DNA from: Halorientalis sp. LT38
GTDB taxonomy: Archaea > Halobacteriota > Halobacteria > Halobacteriales > Haloarculaceae
Assembly: GCF_037031225.1 (NCBI RefSeq)
Contig: NZ_JAYEZN010000001.1
Location: forward strand, 1,178,001-1,242,000
Direction: 5' to 3'
Length of the DNA: 64,000 nt
A program made the position numbers and the translations under genes. A model generated the notes under the pieces. It was given only the letters and a program-made list of their open reading frames with translations, made no database searches and was not told the DNA's origin. Shown here piece after piece: positions 18,406 through 26,299 of this stretch (its first letter is position 1; each line of letters opens with the position of its first letter).

Positions 18406-18609
18406 ATGCCGGTCCGACCGCTCGTGGACGATGTGACCGTTCGCTCGCGACTCGGCCGACGGCCGTCGCTGCCGCTGGGACTCCTGGGCGTGGGCGTCGG
18501 GTTCGCCGTCGGCGGGGGTACCGCGACCGTCCTCGGTGGCACCATCGGGTTCTTCTTCGGCAAATCGCTCCGGAGCGTCGTCCGCACGTTCAGGACTGGG
18601 ACCGAGTGA
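18406..18609 (+). CDS. Small glycine-rich membrane protein
   Basis: A 67-residue frame starting MPVRPLVDDV, with a Gly-rich hydrophobic span (about 25-47: LGLLGVGVGFAVGGGT) and a basic tail. It is divergent from the preceding small gene and ends 63 bases before the oxidase gene. It is likely real from the amphiphilic composition. An upstream in-frame ATG at 18346 is possible. Confidence 0.5.
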   Translation: MPVRPLVDDVTVRSRLGRRPSLPLGLLGVGVGFAVGGGTATVLGGTIGFFFGKSLRSVVRTFRTGTE

Positions 18610-18672
18610 CAGGGGGAGGCGAAGATATTCGCGACAACACCCTTAGGGAACTCGCTTGAACGCGGCCGTAGA

Positions 18673-20487
18673 ATGGCAATTCCGTCGTGGACGAGCGTCG
18701 TACTGATGGGGGTGGTGCTTGTCGGCACCGCCGCCTGGTTGCGTCGGGTCGAAGACTGGCAGTCGTACACGCCGATAGGGTCGGCCGATGGTGACGGCCT
18801 CTTCGGGGGCGCCGAACACGGACACGTCGAGAAACCGGGCGGCATCGTCCGGTGGCTGACGACCGTCGACCACAAGGACATCGGACTGATGTACGGCGCC
18901 TTCGCCGTGCTCGCGTTCGCGTGGGGCGGCGTCGCCGTCCTGCTGATGCGCGTCGAACTGCTCGGGCCGGCCGCGGACATCATGGAGACCTCGGTGTACA
19001 ACGGGCTGTTGACCAGCCACGGGATCACGATGCTGTTCCTGTTCGGCACGCCCATGCTCGCGGCCTTCTCGAACTACGTGATCCCCCTGCTGATTGGCGC
19101 CGACGACATGGCCTTCCCGCGGATCAACGCCATCGCGTTCTGGCTGCTCCCGCCCGGCGCACTCCTGATCTGGGGCGGCTTCTTCCTGCCGAGCATCGAC
19201 CCGGCCCAGACCGCCTGGACGATGTACACGCCGCTGTCGGTCGAGCAGACCAACGCCGGCGTCGACCTCATGCTGCTCGGCCTGCACCTCACCGGCGTCT
19301 CGGCGACGATGGGGGCGATCAACTTCATCGTGACAATCCTCACCGAGCGCAGCGAGGACGTCAACTGGGCGAAACTCGACATCTTCTCCTGGACCGTCCT
19401 CGTCCAGTCCGCCCAGATCATCTTCGCCTTCCCGCTGCTTGGCTCGGCGCTGATCATGCTGCTGATGGACCGCAACTTCGGGACGACCTTCTTCGCGGCC
19501 GACGGCGGCGGCGTGATGCTGTGGCAACACCTGTTCTGGTTCTTCGGCCACCCGGAGGTGTACGTCCTCGTCCTCCCGCCGATGGGACTGATCAGCTACA
19601 TCCTCCCGAAGTTCACCGGCCGGAAGCTGTTCGGGTTCAAGTTCGTCGTCTACTCGACGCTGGCGCTGGGGGTCCTCTCCTTCGGCGTCTGGGCCCACCA
19701 CATGTTCGCGACGGGGATGGACCCGCGCCTGCGCGCCTCCTTCATGGCCGTCTCCATCGCCATCGCGATACCCAGCGCGGTGAAGACGTTCAACTGGATC
19801 GCGACGATGTGGAACGGGAAGCTACGACTCACTGCTCCCTTCCTCTTCTGCGTCGGGTTCGTCTTCAACTTCATCATCGGCGGGGTCACCGGCGTCTTCG
19901 AGGCCTCGATCCCCGTCGACCTGGTGTTGCACGACACCTACCACGTCGTCGCGCACTTCCACTACGTCATCATGGGCGCCATCGCCTTCGCAGTGTTCGC
20001 GGGGATCTACTACTGGTTCCCGCTGGTGACGGGCCGGCACTACCAGCGGTCGCTGGCGAAGGGGCACTTCTGGCTGACGATGATCGGCACCAACCTCACC
20101 TTCTTCCCGATGGTGATCCTCGGCTACGCCGGCATGCCCCGGCGCTACGCCACCTACGTCCTCGAGGTGGGGCCGATCGACCTGTTCACCCTGCTCCACC
20201 AGCTGGCGACCCTCGGAGCCTTCGTGCTGGCCATCGGGCAGATCATCTTCCTCTACAACATCGTCACCTCGTGGCTCGAAGGGCCACGGGTCGCCGACGG
20301 TGACCCCTGGGATCTGGACGAGTCCGGACAGCTCGGTCGCGAGTGGGACTGGTTCGGGGACGAGCGACTGCCGGCGATGACCGACGGCGGTGAGGAAATC
20401 GAAGATTCGCGATCCTCGTCGGACCCCCGGTCCGACGGCGGAGAAGAGATCGAAGATTCGGCGCCGTCGTCGACCGACGATACCTGA
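18673..20487 (+). CDS. Haem-copper oxidase subunit I (type A)
   Basis: A 604-residue terminal oxidase catalytic subunit with 12 or more membrane helices. His116 (SHGITM) is a haem ligand. HPEVY (293-297) holds the CuB His and the cross-linked Tyr typical of A-type oxidases, a His pair in WAHHMF adds CuB ligands, and HDTYHVVAHFHYV holds the haem-binding His. Subunits II and III are not adjacent. The acidic tail contains two copies of DGGEEIEDS. It reduces oxygen to water and pumps protons. Confidence 0.92.
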   Translation: MAIPSWTSVVLMGVVLVGTAAWLRRVEDWQSYTPIGSADGDGLFGGAEHGHVEKPGGIVRWLTTVDHKDIGLMYGAFAVLAFAWGGVAVLLMRVELLGPAADIMETSVYNGLLTSHGITMLFLFGTPMLAAFSNYVIPLLIGADDMAFPRINAIAFWLLPPGALLIWGGFFLPSIDPAQTAWTMYTPLSVEQTNAGVDLMLLGLHLTGVSATMGAINFIVTILTERSEDVNWAKLDIFSWTVLVQSAQIIFAFPLLGSALIMLLMDRNFGTTFFAADGGGVMLWQHLFWFFGHPEVYVLVLPPMGLISYILPKFTGRKLFGFKFVVYSTLALGVLSFGVWAHHMFATGMDPRLRASFMAVSIAIAIPSAVKTFNWIATMWNGKLRLTAPFLFCVGFVFNFIIGGVTGVFEASIPVDLVLHDTYHVVAHFHYVIMGAIAFAVFAGIYYWFPLVTGRHYQRSLAKGHFWLTMIGTNLTFFPMVILGYAGMPRRYATYVLEVGPIDLFTLLHQLATLGAFVLAIGQIIFLYNIVTSWLEGPRVADGDPWDLDESGQLGREWDWFGDERLPAMTDGGEEIEDSRSSSDPRSDGGEEIEDSAPSSTDDT

Positions 20488-20918
20488 CCGATCTCGGACG
20501 CCGGGAGCCGGTCAAGGTGCCCCTCCTCGGTCCGCCCAGTCACAGTCGAGGCGGACCTGACCGTGGGTCGTCTCCTCGGTCGGCTGGCCACCCTCCTGGT
20601 CGTTCCGTACGGTACGTCACCCGCTTGACAGTCGTCGTGATCGATCCGTCATGGTTTTCGCAGTGGTACCGAATCCACTCCCCCGCCGAGAGACCGGGTG
20701 ATCAGGACGACCTGAACAGTGGAGGGGTATTTCAGTCCAGTTCCGAATGCCTCAGGAGCGCCGTTCGCGGGCCGGATTCCCGTATGAACGGGCGGTCGAT
20801 GGTTTTCGGTCGTTTATCGTGGTCGCTGCGGCGCAGATTTCTCCGAGTCGTCGCCGAATAAAATCCCCCCGAATGGTTTGGTCGCACTGTTACGGGACCC
20901 CTCCACAACGAGGTGTCC
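20488..20918. other. Intergenic stretch without a convincing gene
   Basis: A minus-strand reading ends GQVRLDCDWADRGGAP near 20512, which looks protein-like but has an upstream stop and no start codon. An A+T-rich AATAAAAT lies about 55 bases before the next gene and may be promoter sequence. Nothing else was seen. Confidence 0.5.
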
Positions 20919-21710
20919 ATGGTGTTACAGGGGGATTCGAACGGTCAAGCGCCGCCATTCGACGCATCGCTGTACAACGCATCGCTGACGCCGTCGACGC
21001 CGGCCAGCGAACACGAGATCGAGTACCGGGACTGCGACGCGGTGCTCGCGTTCTTCACGACCACGCCGGACGTCGAGGCGATCCTGCCGGAGGGGATCGT
21101 TCCCTACTCGAACCCGCCGACGGCGGGCGTCCTGTTGACCCACTACCCGTTCAGCACGGTCGGGGAGTACCACGAGTACCTGACGGTGATCCAGGTCGAG
21201 GACCTCGACGGGGAACTGGCGTACTACATCCCCTACATCTACGTGACCAACGACGCGGCGCTGGCGGCCGGTCGCGAGATGGCGGGCGCACCGAAGAAAC
21301 TCGCCGAGATGGACCTCGATACCGAGGGGACAATCGTGAGCGGGCACCTCGACCGGGAGGGCGATCGGCTGGCCGCCATGTCCGTCAAACCCGAGAGTCG
21401 CGCCCGGGGCGGCCTCGTCGAGACGCTGCTCGACGAGCGCATGCCCCTGCTCTCGATCCGGCACCTCCCGCCCATCGAGGGTGGCGACGGTTGTACGCAA
21501 CTGGTCAAGTGGTACGCCGACATGGACTTCCTGGCGGACGCGAAGGGGCGCGAAAAGCGATGGGTCGGCCCGGCCGACCTCAGCTACGAGGCCGAGTCGC
21601 CCCACGACCCCGTCCACAAGGTATCGGTCGAGCGGCTGATGACCGGCCTCTACGGCGAGTTCGACATGGCGCTCGGGACGACCGAGGTCCACAAGGAGTG
21701 GGAGCTATGA
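20919..21710 (+). CDS. Acetoacetate decarboxylase family protein
   Basis: A 263-residue ADC-fold protein. GREMAGAPKKLAEM carries the Lys pair whose first member forms the Schiff base in acetoacetate decarboxylase; the upstream VGEYHEYLTVIQVE supplies the conserved acidic partner. An in-frame GTG two codons upstream is an alternative start. The stop overlaps the next gene's ATG (ATGA), so both are one unit. Whether it decarboxylates acetoacetate or another beta-keto acid is open; the dehydrogenase partner suggests a branched or cyclic acid route. Confidence 0.8.
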   Translation: MVLQGDSNGQAPPFDASLYNASLTPSTPASEHEIEYRDCDAVLAFFTTTPDVEAILPEGIVPYSNPPTAGVLLTHYPFSTVGEYHEYLTVIQVEDLDGELAYYIPYIYVTNDAALAAGREMAGAPKKLAEMDLDTEGTIVSGHLDREGDRLAAMSVKPESRARGGLVETLLDERMPLLSIRHLPPIEGGDGCTQLVKWYADMDFLADAKGREKRWVGPADLSYEAESPHDPVHKVSVERLMTGLYGEFDMALGTTEVHKEWEL

Positions 21711-23014
21711 GCTACCTCGAACTCGACACGGAGTACGGCGAGGACGACAGCCTGCAGATGCTCCGCGAGGAGGTCCACGACTTCGCGAAAAACGAGGTCC
21801 GGCCGGCGGCGCTGGAGATCGACCGGCTGGGTCGTGATGAGTACCTCGACATCGGGGACGCGGGCTCGCCCTTCCGCGAGGTCATGGCCCAGATGAAGGA
21901 ACTGGGCTATCACAGCGCGGTGATCCCCGAGGAGTTCGGCGGCGGCGGGCTCTCCGGTCGGGAGTTCCACGTCATGCTCGAGGAACTGGCCTGGGGGAGT
22001 TCCGGGTTCGCCATCGCGCTCGGGGTCGACTTCCTGCCGGCCACCTTCGCGTCGCTGTCGTTCGACGACGAGATCCAGGAGTCGTTCCTCGATCCCTACC
22101 TGGCCGACGACGCCGGCAGGTACATCGGTTGCTGGGGCGTCACCGAACCGAACCACGGGTCGGAGCTGGTCTCCTCGGCCTCGTTCACCGAGAACGGGAT
22201 CGACGGGGCGAGCCGGGAGAACATCTCACCGCCGGATATCACGATCGAGCAGGACGGCGACGAGTGGATCCTGAACGGGGTGAAGGCCTCGTGGGTGTCG
22301 GCCGCGCCGGCCGCGACCCACTGTGCGCTCCACGCGGGAATGGACCCGTCGAACGCCGACCCCGGCTACGCCGTCCTCGTCCCGCTCGACGCCGACGGCG
22401 TCACGAAGGGGCCTCCGATCGACAAACTCGGACAGCGGGACTGTCCGCAGGGCGAACTCGTCTTCGACGACGTCCGGGTCCCCGACTGCAACGTCGTGAT
22501 GACGCCGTCGATGCTCCACCCGGACACGGGTTACGTCGACTTGACCCAGATCCTCTGTATCACGAGTTCCGGGATGGCGGCGATCGCCACCGGCCTCGCG
22601 CGGGCCGCCTTCGAGGAGGCCCTCGCCTACGCCCGCGAGCGCGAGCAGAGCGGGAAACCGATCTGCGAGCACCAGTCGGTCAAGGCGAAGCTCTACGACA
22701 TGTTCGAGAAGGTCGAGACCTGCCGGGCCTACTCCCGCCGGGTCTGTGAACACGTCTTCGACCGGAACATGAGCGCCTTCGAGTTCGACGCCTCTCACCG
22801 GCACGCGCTGGCCGCGCAGGTGTACTGCAAGCGGACGGCCTTCGAGGTGGCCCACGAGGCGGTGCAGATCCACGGGGCCAACGGGATCACCCGCGACTAC
22901 CCCGTCGAGAAGCTGTTCCGCGACGCCCGCGTCAAACTGATCGAGGACGGAACCTGCGAGGTCCTCGGGCTGGAGTCCGCGGACGGCGTCATCGAGAACT
23001 ACGAAGTCGGGTGA
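21707..23014 (+). CDS. Acyl-CoA dehydrogenase family protein
   Basis: A 435-residue flavoprotein with N-terminal helical, middle beta and C-terminal helical ACAD domains. The FAD/substrate segment CWGVTEPNHGSE and the signature AVQIHGANGITRDYPVEKLFRDARV are present. At the usual catalytic Glu (YEGT in MCAD) this protein has EDGT, so the aligned residue is Asp. The alternative isovaleryl-type Glu on helix G is also absent (VDLTQIL). It overlaps the decarboxylase-like gene. It may have altered chain specificity or slow turnover. Confidence 0.88.
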   Translation: MSYLELDTEYGEDDSLQMLREEVHDFAKNEVRPAALEIDRLGRDEYLDIGDAGSPFREVMAQMKELGYHSAVIPEEFGGGGLSGREFHVMLEELAWGSSGFAIALGVDFLPATFASLSFDDEIQESFLDPYLADDAGRYIGCWGVTEPNHGSELVSSASFTENGIDGASRENISPPDITIEQDGDEWILNGVKASWVSAAPAATHCALHAGMDPSNADPGYAVLVPLDADGVTKGPPIDKLGQRDCPQGELVFDDVRVPDCNVVMTPSMLHPDTGYVDLTQILCITSSGMAAIATGLARAAFEEALAYAREREQSGKPICEHQSVKAKLYDMFEKVETCRAYSRRVCEHVFDRNMSAFEFDASHRHALAAQVYCKRTAFEVAHEAVQIHGANGITRDYPVEKLFRDARVKLIEDGTCEVLGLESADGVIENYEVG

Positions 23015-23212
23015 CCACGCCTGCCGCCCGGTTCGAGGAGACTGACGAAAGACTCGTGTTCGAGGCGGTCCCGTGACCCGGGATCGGCCCCCACAAAGTC
23101 CTCGGCCACGGTCGCGCGGTATCGACACCGTCGCGTCGTGCCCTCGATGCGGGTTTTCCAGACGGTACTCGCCTGTCCGGTATCGGCCGGAAAAGAACCA
23201 CGGTCGGTCGCC

Positions 23213-23278
23213 TTACTCGGCTTCGTCGTCCATTACCTCGTCCCAGTCCGCGTCGTCCCAGGATACACTTCCCAACAT
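23213..23278 (-). CDS. Possible 21-residue acidic micropeptide
   Basis: The frame starts MLGSVSWDDADWDEVMDDEA and ends one residue later at TAA. It is strongly acidic with two Trp-Asp units, as in other haloarchaeal micropeptides. No promoter or Shine-Dalgarno site was identified, so this is tentative. Confidence 0.3.
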   Translation of the reverse strand: MLGSVSWDDADWDEVMDDEAE

Positions 23279-23313
23279 GCGTGACGGGCTACGTCAGTGA
23301 GAGGGATTAACAC

Positions 23314-23339
23314 ACACCCAAAGAGCTGTGGGGTGTTTT
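23314..23339 (+). terminator. Possible terminator after the dehydrogenase gene
   Basis: ACACCC pairs with GGGTGT across an 11-base loop and is followed by a TTTT run. It sits between the convergent dehydrogenase and DUF2249 genes, about 300 bases past the dehydrogenase stop. Confidence 0.35.
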
Positions 23340-23404
23340 CTACCGGATCGAGTCTGTAATTTTCGTCCCCGGGGCCTAACCGACGGCAGGGAAGCCGATC
23401 GAAC

Positions 23405-24463
23405 TCAGAACGGGGCTTCCGTCTCCCCCGCGCCGGGCGAGTCGGCGCTCCCTTCGGCCTTGCCGATCACCACTCTGAACTCGCCGGGTGCTTTCTGCCG
23501 GTACGCCCAGCGGAACTCCGGACCGGCCTCGGCCTCGAACTGGTGGTACAGCGGCTTCGGATCGTGGTCGTTCACCAGCACGAATCCCTCACCCGTCGCC
23601 AGTTCGTCGTACGCGTCGAAGATCCGTTCGTGACGCTGGGCCGGCGGCAGGTCCCGGACGTCGAGTTCCTCGGTGATCTCGATTTCGTCGTCGCCCGCCG
23701 ACGACGGCGCCGCGTCCGCGTCGGTGCCGGACGATCCGTCATCCCCACCGGCGTCCTCGCCCTTCGTCACCTGTACGCGGCAGCGACCCGGTTCGGACTC
23801 GACGACCTCCCAGGTGAACGAGTCGCCGTAGCGCTGGCGGAACTCCTGGTGGAGCGGTCGCGGCTCGTGGGGGGCGATCAGTTCCATCGTCCCGCCCTCG
23901 GGGATCATCCCGTACCGGTGGTGGATCGTGGGGTGGCGTTCCGGCTTCGGGATGTCGCGGACGTCGTACCGCGTGACGACGTCCTCGTCCGCCGCGTCGG
24001 ACTCGCCGGTCTTGGCGACCTCGACGCGCCACTCGCTGCCCTGGCTCGCGTACTCCCAGTCGACCACGTCACCGTGCATCGACCGGAGTTCGTGATACAG
24101 CGGCTTCGGGTCGTGGTCGTTCACCAGCACGAACCCCTCGTCCGCTCCCAGTTCGTCGAAGATCCCGAGGAGCGCCTCGTGTCGCCGCTGGGGTTTGAGG
24201 TCGCGGACGTCGATGGTCCCGAGCGTGCCGTCGAGGGACTCGCCCACGGTCACCCGGAGTTCCCGCGGTTCCGCGTCGGGGTCGGCGTACTCCCAGTCCA
24301 GCGCGCGATCGCAGTCGATCTGATAGCGAACCAGGTGCGGGTCGACATCTCGATCGGCGACGATCTCGAACTCGTCGCCGGAGTCTGCGCGCTCCAGTCG
24401 ATCGAACAGGCGCTCGCGGCGTTCCGTCTCCGGCCAGTCGCGGACGTCGACGTCCGTGGTCAT
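23405..24463 (-). CDS. Four-domain DUF2249 protein
   Basis: A 352-residue protein made of four DUF2249 units at about 5-75, 84-152, 166-235 and 267-337, each opening with a DVRD(L/I/W)P-like turn. Units 2 and 4 keep DHDPKPLYH and unit 3 keeps HEPRPLHQ; unit 1 is degenerate (DVDPHLV). Acidic linkers join units 2-3 and 3-4. DUF2249 proteins are often near nitrogen-oxide or oxygen respiration genes and may bind metal or a redox partner. A small membrane gene lies upstream on the same strand. Confidence 0.85.
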   Translation of the reverse strand: MTTDVDVRDWPETERRERLFDRLERADSGDEFEIVADRDVDPHLVRYQIDCDRALDWEYADPDAEPRELRVTVGESLDGTLGTIDVRDLKPQRRHEALLGIFDELGADEGFVLVNDHDPKPLYHELRSMHGDVVDWEYASQGSEWRVEVAKTGESDAADEDVVTRYDVRDIPKPERHPTIHHRYGMIPEGGTMELIAPHEPRPLHQEFRQRYGDSFTWEVVESEPGRCRVQVTKGEDAGGDDGSSGTDADAAPSSAGDDEIEITEELDVRDLPPAQRHERIFDAYDELATGEGFVLVNDHDPKPLYHQFEAEAGPEFRWAYRQKAPGEFRVVIGKAEGSADSPGAGETEAPF

Positions 24464-24559
24464 GCGCCAATGGTATCGGAGCGAACAGTTGAGAACTGTG
24501 CCGAAGGGATTCGGTTTCCGCCACGCCGGCGACGGGAACTGGCCGGTCCGGCGATCGGT

Positions 24560-25006
24560 TTACAGAACCGCCGCCTGCAGAAACCCGACGAACAGGACCG
24601 CGAACCCACCGATCTCGCCGACGATTAGCAGCCACATCGATCCGTGGACGACGACCGGCGGGAGTTCGAAGCGGCCCAGGACGTGTGGCTTACGGAACTG
24701 GTTGTCCGTATCCTGCAGCACGCCGTGGACGACGTAGGTCCCGATGGCGAACACGAAGAAAAAGAGCGTGACGCCGACCGCGAGGAGTTCGAGCCACTGC
24801 GGGAACTGACTCACAAGGGCGAACTGGTACAGTATCAGCGCCGCAAAGGAGTACAATAGCGACGCCCGGTGGGCGGTGTTGACGTAGTAGTGTGCGCTCG
24901 TGTCCTCGCTCGCGCACATCTGTGCGTACTTCCAGACGCCGGTGACGAGTCCGACCATGAACAGTCCGCCGCTCGCGCCGAGTGCCAGCGTCGCCGACGA
25001 CTCCAT
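24560..25006 (-). CDS. Four-helix membrane protein with conserved-looking histidines
   Basis: A 148-residue protein with four membrane segments (about 5-22, 46-68, 74-95, 118-142). Histidines lie near membrane ends (HYYVNTAHR, YVVHGVL, PVVVHGSMW), suggesting haem or metal ligation. It is 96 bases upstream of the DUF2249 gene on the same strand, so a respiratory link is plausible. ATG at 25006 chosen. Confidence 0.7.
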   Translation of the reverse strand: MESSATLALGASGGLFMVGLVTGVWKYAQMCASEDTSAHYYVNTAHRASLLYSFAALILYQFALVSQFPQWLELLAVGVTLFFFVFAIGTYVVHGVLQDTDNQFRKPHVLGRFELPPVVVHGSMWLLIVGEIGGFAVLFVGFLQAAVL

Positions 25007-25096
25007 CACCGGTCAACCCCCTGGTACATTCGTTCGACAGTCATGTGTGCGCATATACTGGTCTGACAGGTAAGGAGTACGGTCGAACGCGTTCGA

Positions 25097-25261
25097 GTGC
25101 CGACGGCTCCCCAGGACACGACCACGACCGCCCTGGAGATTCTCCGCGAGCTGCGGGGCGGAATGGGACCCGAGGACGAACCGCTCGTCGTGACCGTCAC
25201 CGACGTGACGAGAGCCGTCCCGACCGAGAGGGACCACGCGTCCTCACGGGCGGCCGAATGA
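25097..25261 (+). CDS. Small hypothetical protein
   Basis: A 54-residue frame with a GTG start (VPTAPQDTTTTALEILRELR), a helix, GPEDEPLVVTVTDVTR and a charged tail. It lies in the gap between the membrane-protein gene and the acidic-repeat gene, divergent from the first. Coding-like composition supports it; no family recognised. Confidence 0.42.
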   Translation: MPTAPQDTTTTALEILRELRGGMGPEDEPLVVTVTDVTRAVPTERDHASSRAAE

Positions 25262-25275
25262 CCAGGATTCGAGGG

Positions 25276-26028
25276 TCAGTCGACGTCGAAGCTAAACTCG
25301 GGTTCCTCCGGAATGTCGAAGCTGAATTCGGGTTCTTCCTCGATGTCGAAGCTGAATTCGGGTTCCTCCGGAATGTCGAAGCTGAATTCGGGTTCTTCCT
25401 CGATGTCGAAGCTGAACTCGGGCTCCTCCTCGTCGATGTCGAAGTCGAACTCCGGCTCTTCTTCGTCTACGTCGAAATCGAATTCGGGTTCCTCGTCGTC
25501 CACGTCGAACTCGAACTTCCGTCGGTCGTCGTCGTGGTCGTCGTACTCGTCGTGATCGTCGTCTTTCCCGTCCTTCTCGCCGTCCCCCTTGCCATCCTCG
25601 TCGTCGGCGTGGTCCTCGCAGTCGACGCGGGCCACTCGGTCGCCGTCGTGGTAGACGCAGACGCCCTCGGGTGGGTGGTTCAGGTCCGAGACCTCGACGG
25701 AATACTCGATGGCGACGCGCTCGTGCGTGCAGTCCTCGGAGTCGGCGACGGTCTCGACGTACAGCGAGAGTTCGCCGTCCTCGCGGCCGTAGTCGGCCAG
25801 TTTCGCGGTGTGACAGGATTTCTCGCCGACGATCAGGCCGCGGACGGTCGTGGGCGTCCCGCAGTCGACGTCGACCTCTTCCTCGGCGTCGTCCGCGTCG
25901 GTTCGGCGGTCCTCGACCTCGAAGTCGACGTCGAACTCGCCGGCCAGTGCGGTCCCGGTCGCGCCGCCCAGTAGGCCGACGGACAGGGCACCCGCGCCCG
26001 CGTAGCGGAGCAGTGTTCTGCGTTGCAT
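25276..26028 (-). CDS. Secreted protein with acidic EEPEF tandem repeats
   Basis: A 250-residue protein. The Tat signal (MQRRTLLRYAGAG then a hydrophobic run to TALA) directs folded export. A globular part (about 32-145) holds at least five Cys, suggesting disulfides or metal. A Lys/Asp-rich linker leads to a tail of about seven units of 10-11 residues built on EEPEFSFDI, EEPEFDFDV and variants. The ATG at 26028 puts RR at residues 3-4. The tail could bind divalent cations or surface partners; function unknown. Confidence 0.8.
   Translation of the reverse strand: MQRRTLLRYAGAGALSVGLLGGATGTALAGEFDVDFEVEDRRTDADDAEEEVDVDCGTPTTVRGLIVGEKSCHTAKLADYGREDGELSLYVETVADSEDCTHERVAIEYSVEVSDLNHPPEGVCVYHDGDRVARVDCEDHADDEDGKGDGEKDGKDDDHDEYDDHDDDRRKFEFDVDDEEPEFDFDVDEEEPEFDFDIDEEEPEFSFDIEEEPEFSFDIPEEPEFSFDIEEEPEFSFDIPEEPEFSFDVD
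25286..25504 (+). repeat. Tandem 30- and 33-base repeats within the acidic-repeat gene
   Basis: Four units of 30 bases (25286-25405) alternate in a 60-base pattern, and three units of 33 bases follow (25406-25504). All begin TCGAA on the plus strand. They encode the EEPEF repeats. Near-identity of the 60-base pairs suggests recent slippage or gene conversion. Confidence 0.9.
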
Positions 26029-26299
26029 CGGTCCGAGGTTTCGTTCGACGATACCCCGTATGAAACCAGTTCTCACGGGCAAGCAAGCGGGTGCAAGACG
26101 GGCGGGAGACGCTGCTGACGGTAACCAAGCCGTCGCTACGCCGGGACTGGTCGGATGCGAACGGCCGGGAAACGGTCGCGAGTGCAGCCAACCGGGGCGA
26201 AGCGCGCGGACGGGTGTGGTCGGTCCCGGGCCATGTCGTCGCGAGCCGAAACCGATCGGGTGGCGACCGGCGCGCAGACCTCGGTGTGCGGATCGATCC

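Noticed and set aside
20500-20600. A minus-strand small protein ending GQVRLDCDWADRGGAP
   Set aside because: It has an upstream in-frame stop and no start codon, so it cannot be supported as a gene.
25286-25504. Regular 30/33-base repeats suggesting a CRISPR array
   Set aside because: There are no unique spacers; the repeats are contiguous and encode an in-frame acidic protein repeat. No cas genes are near.
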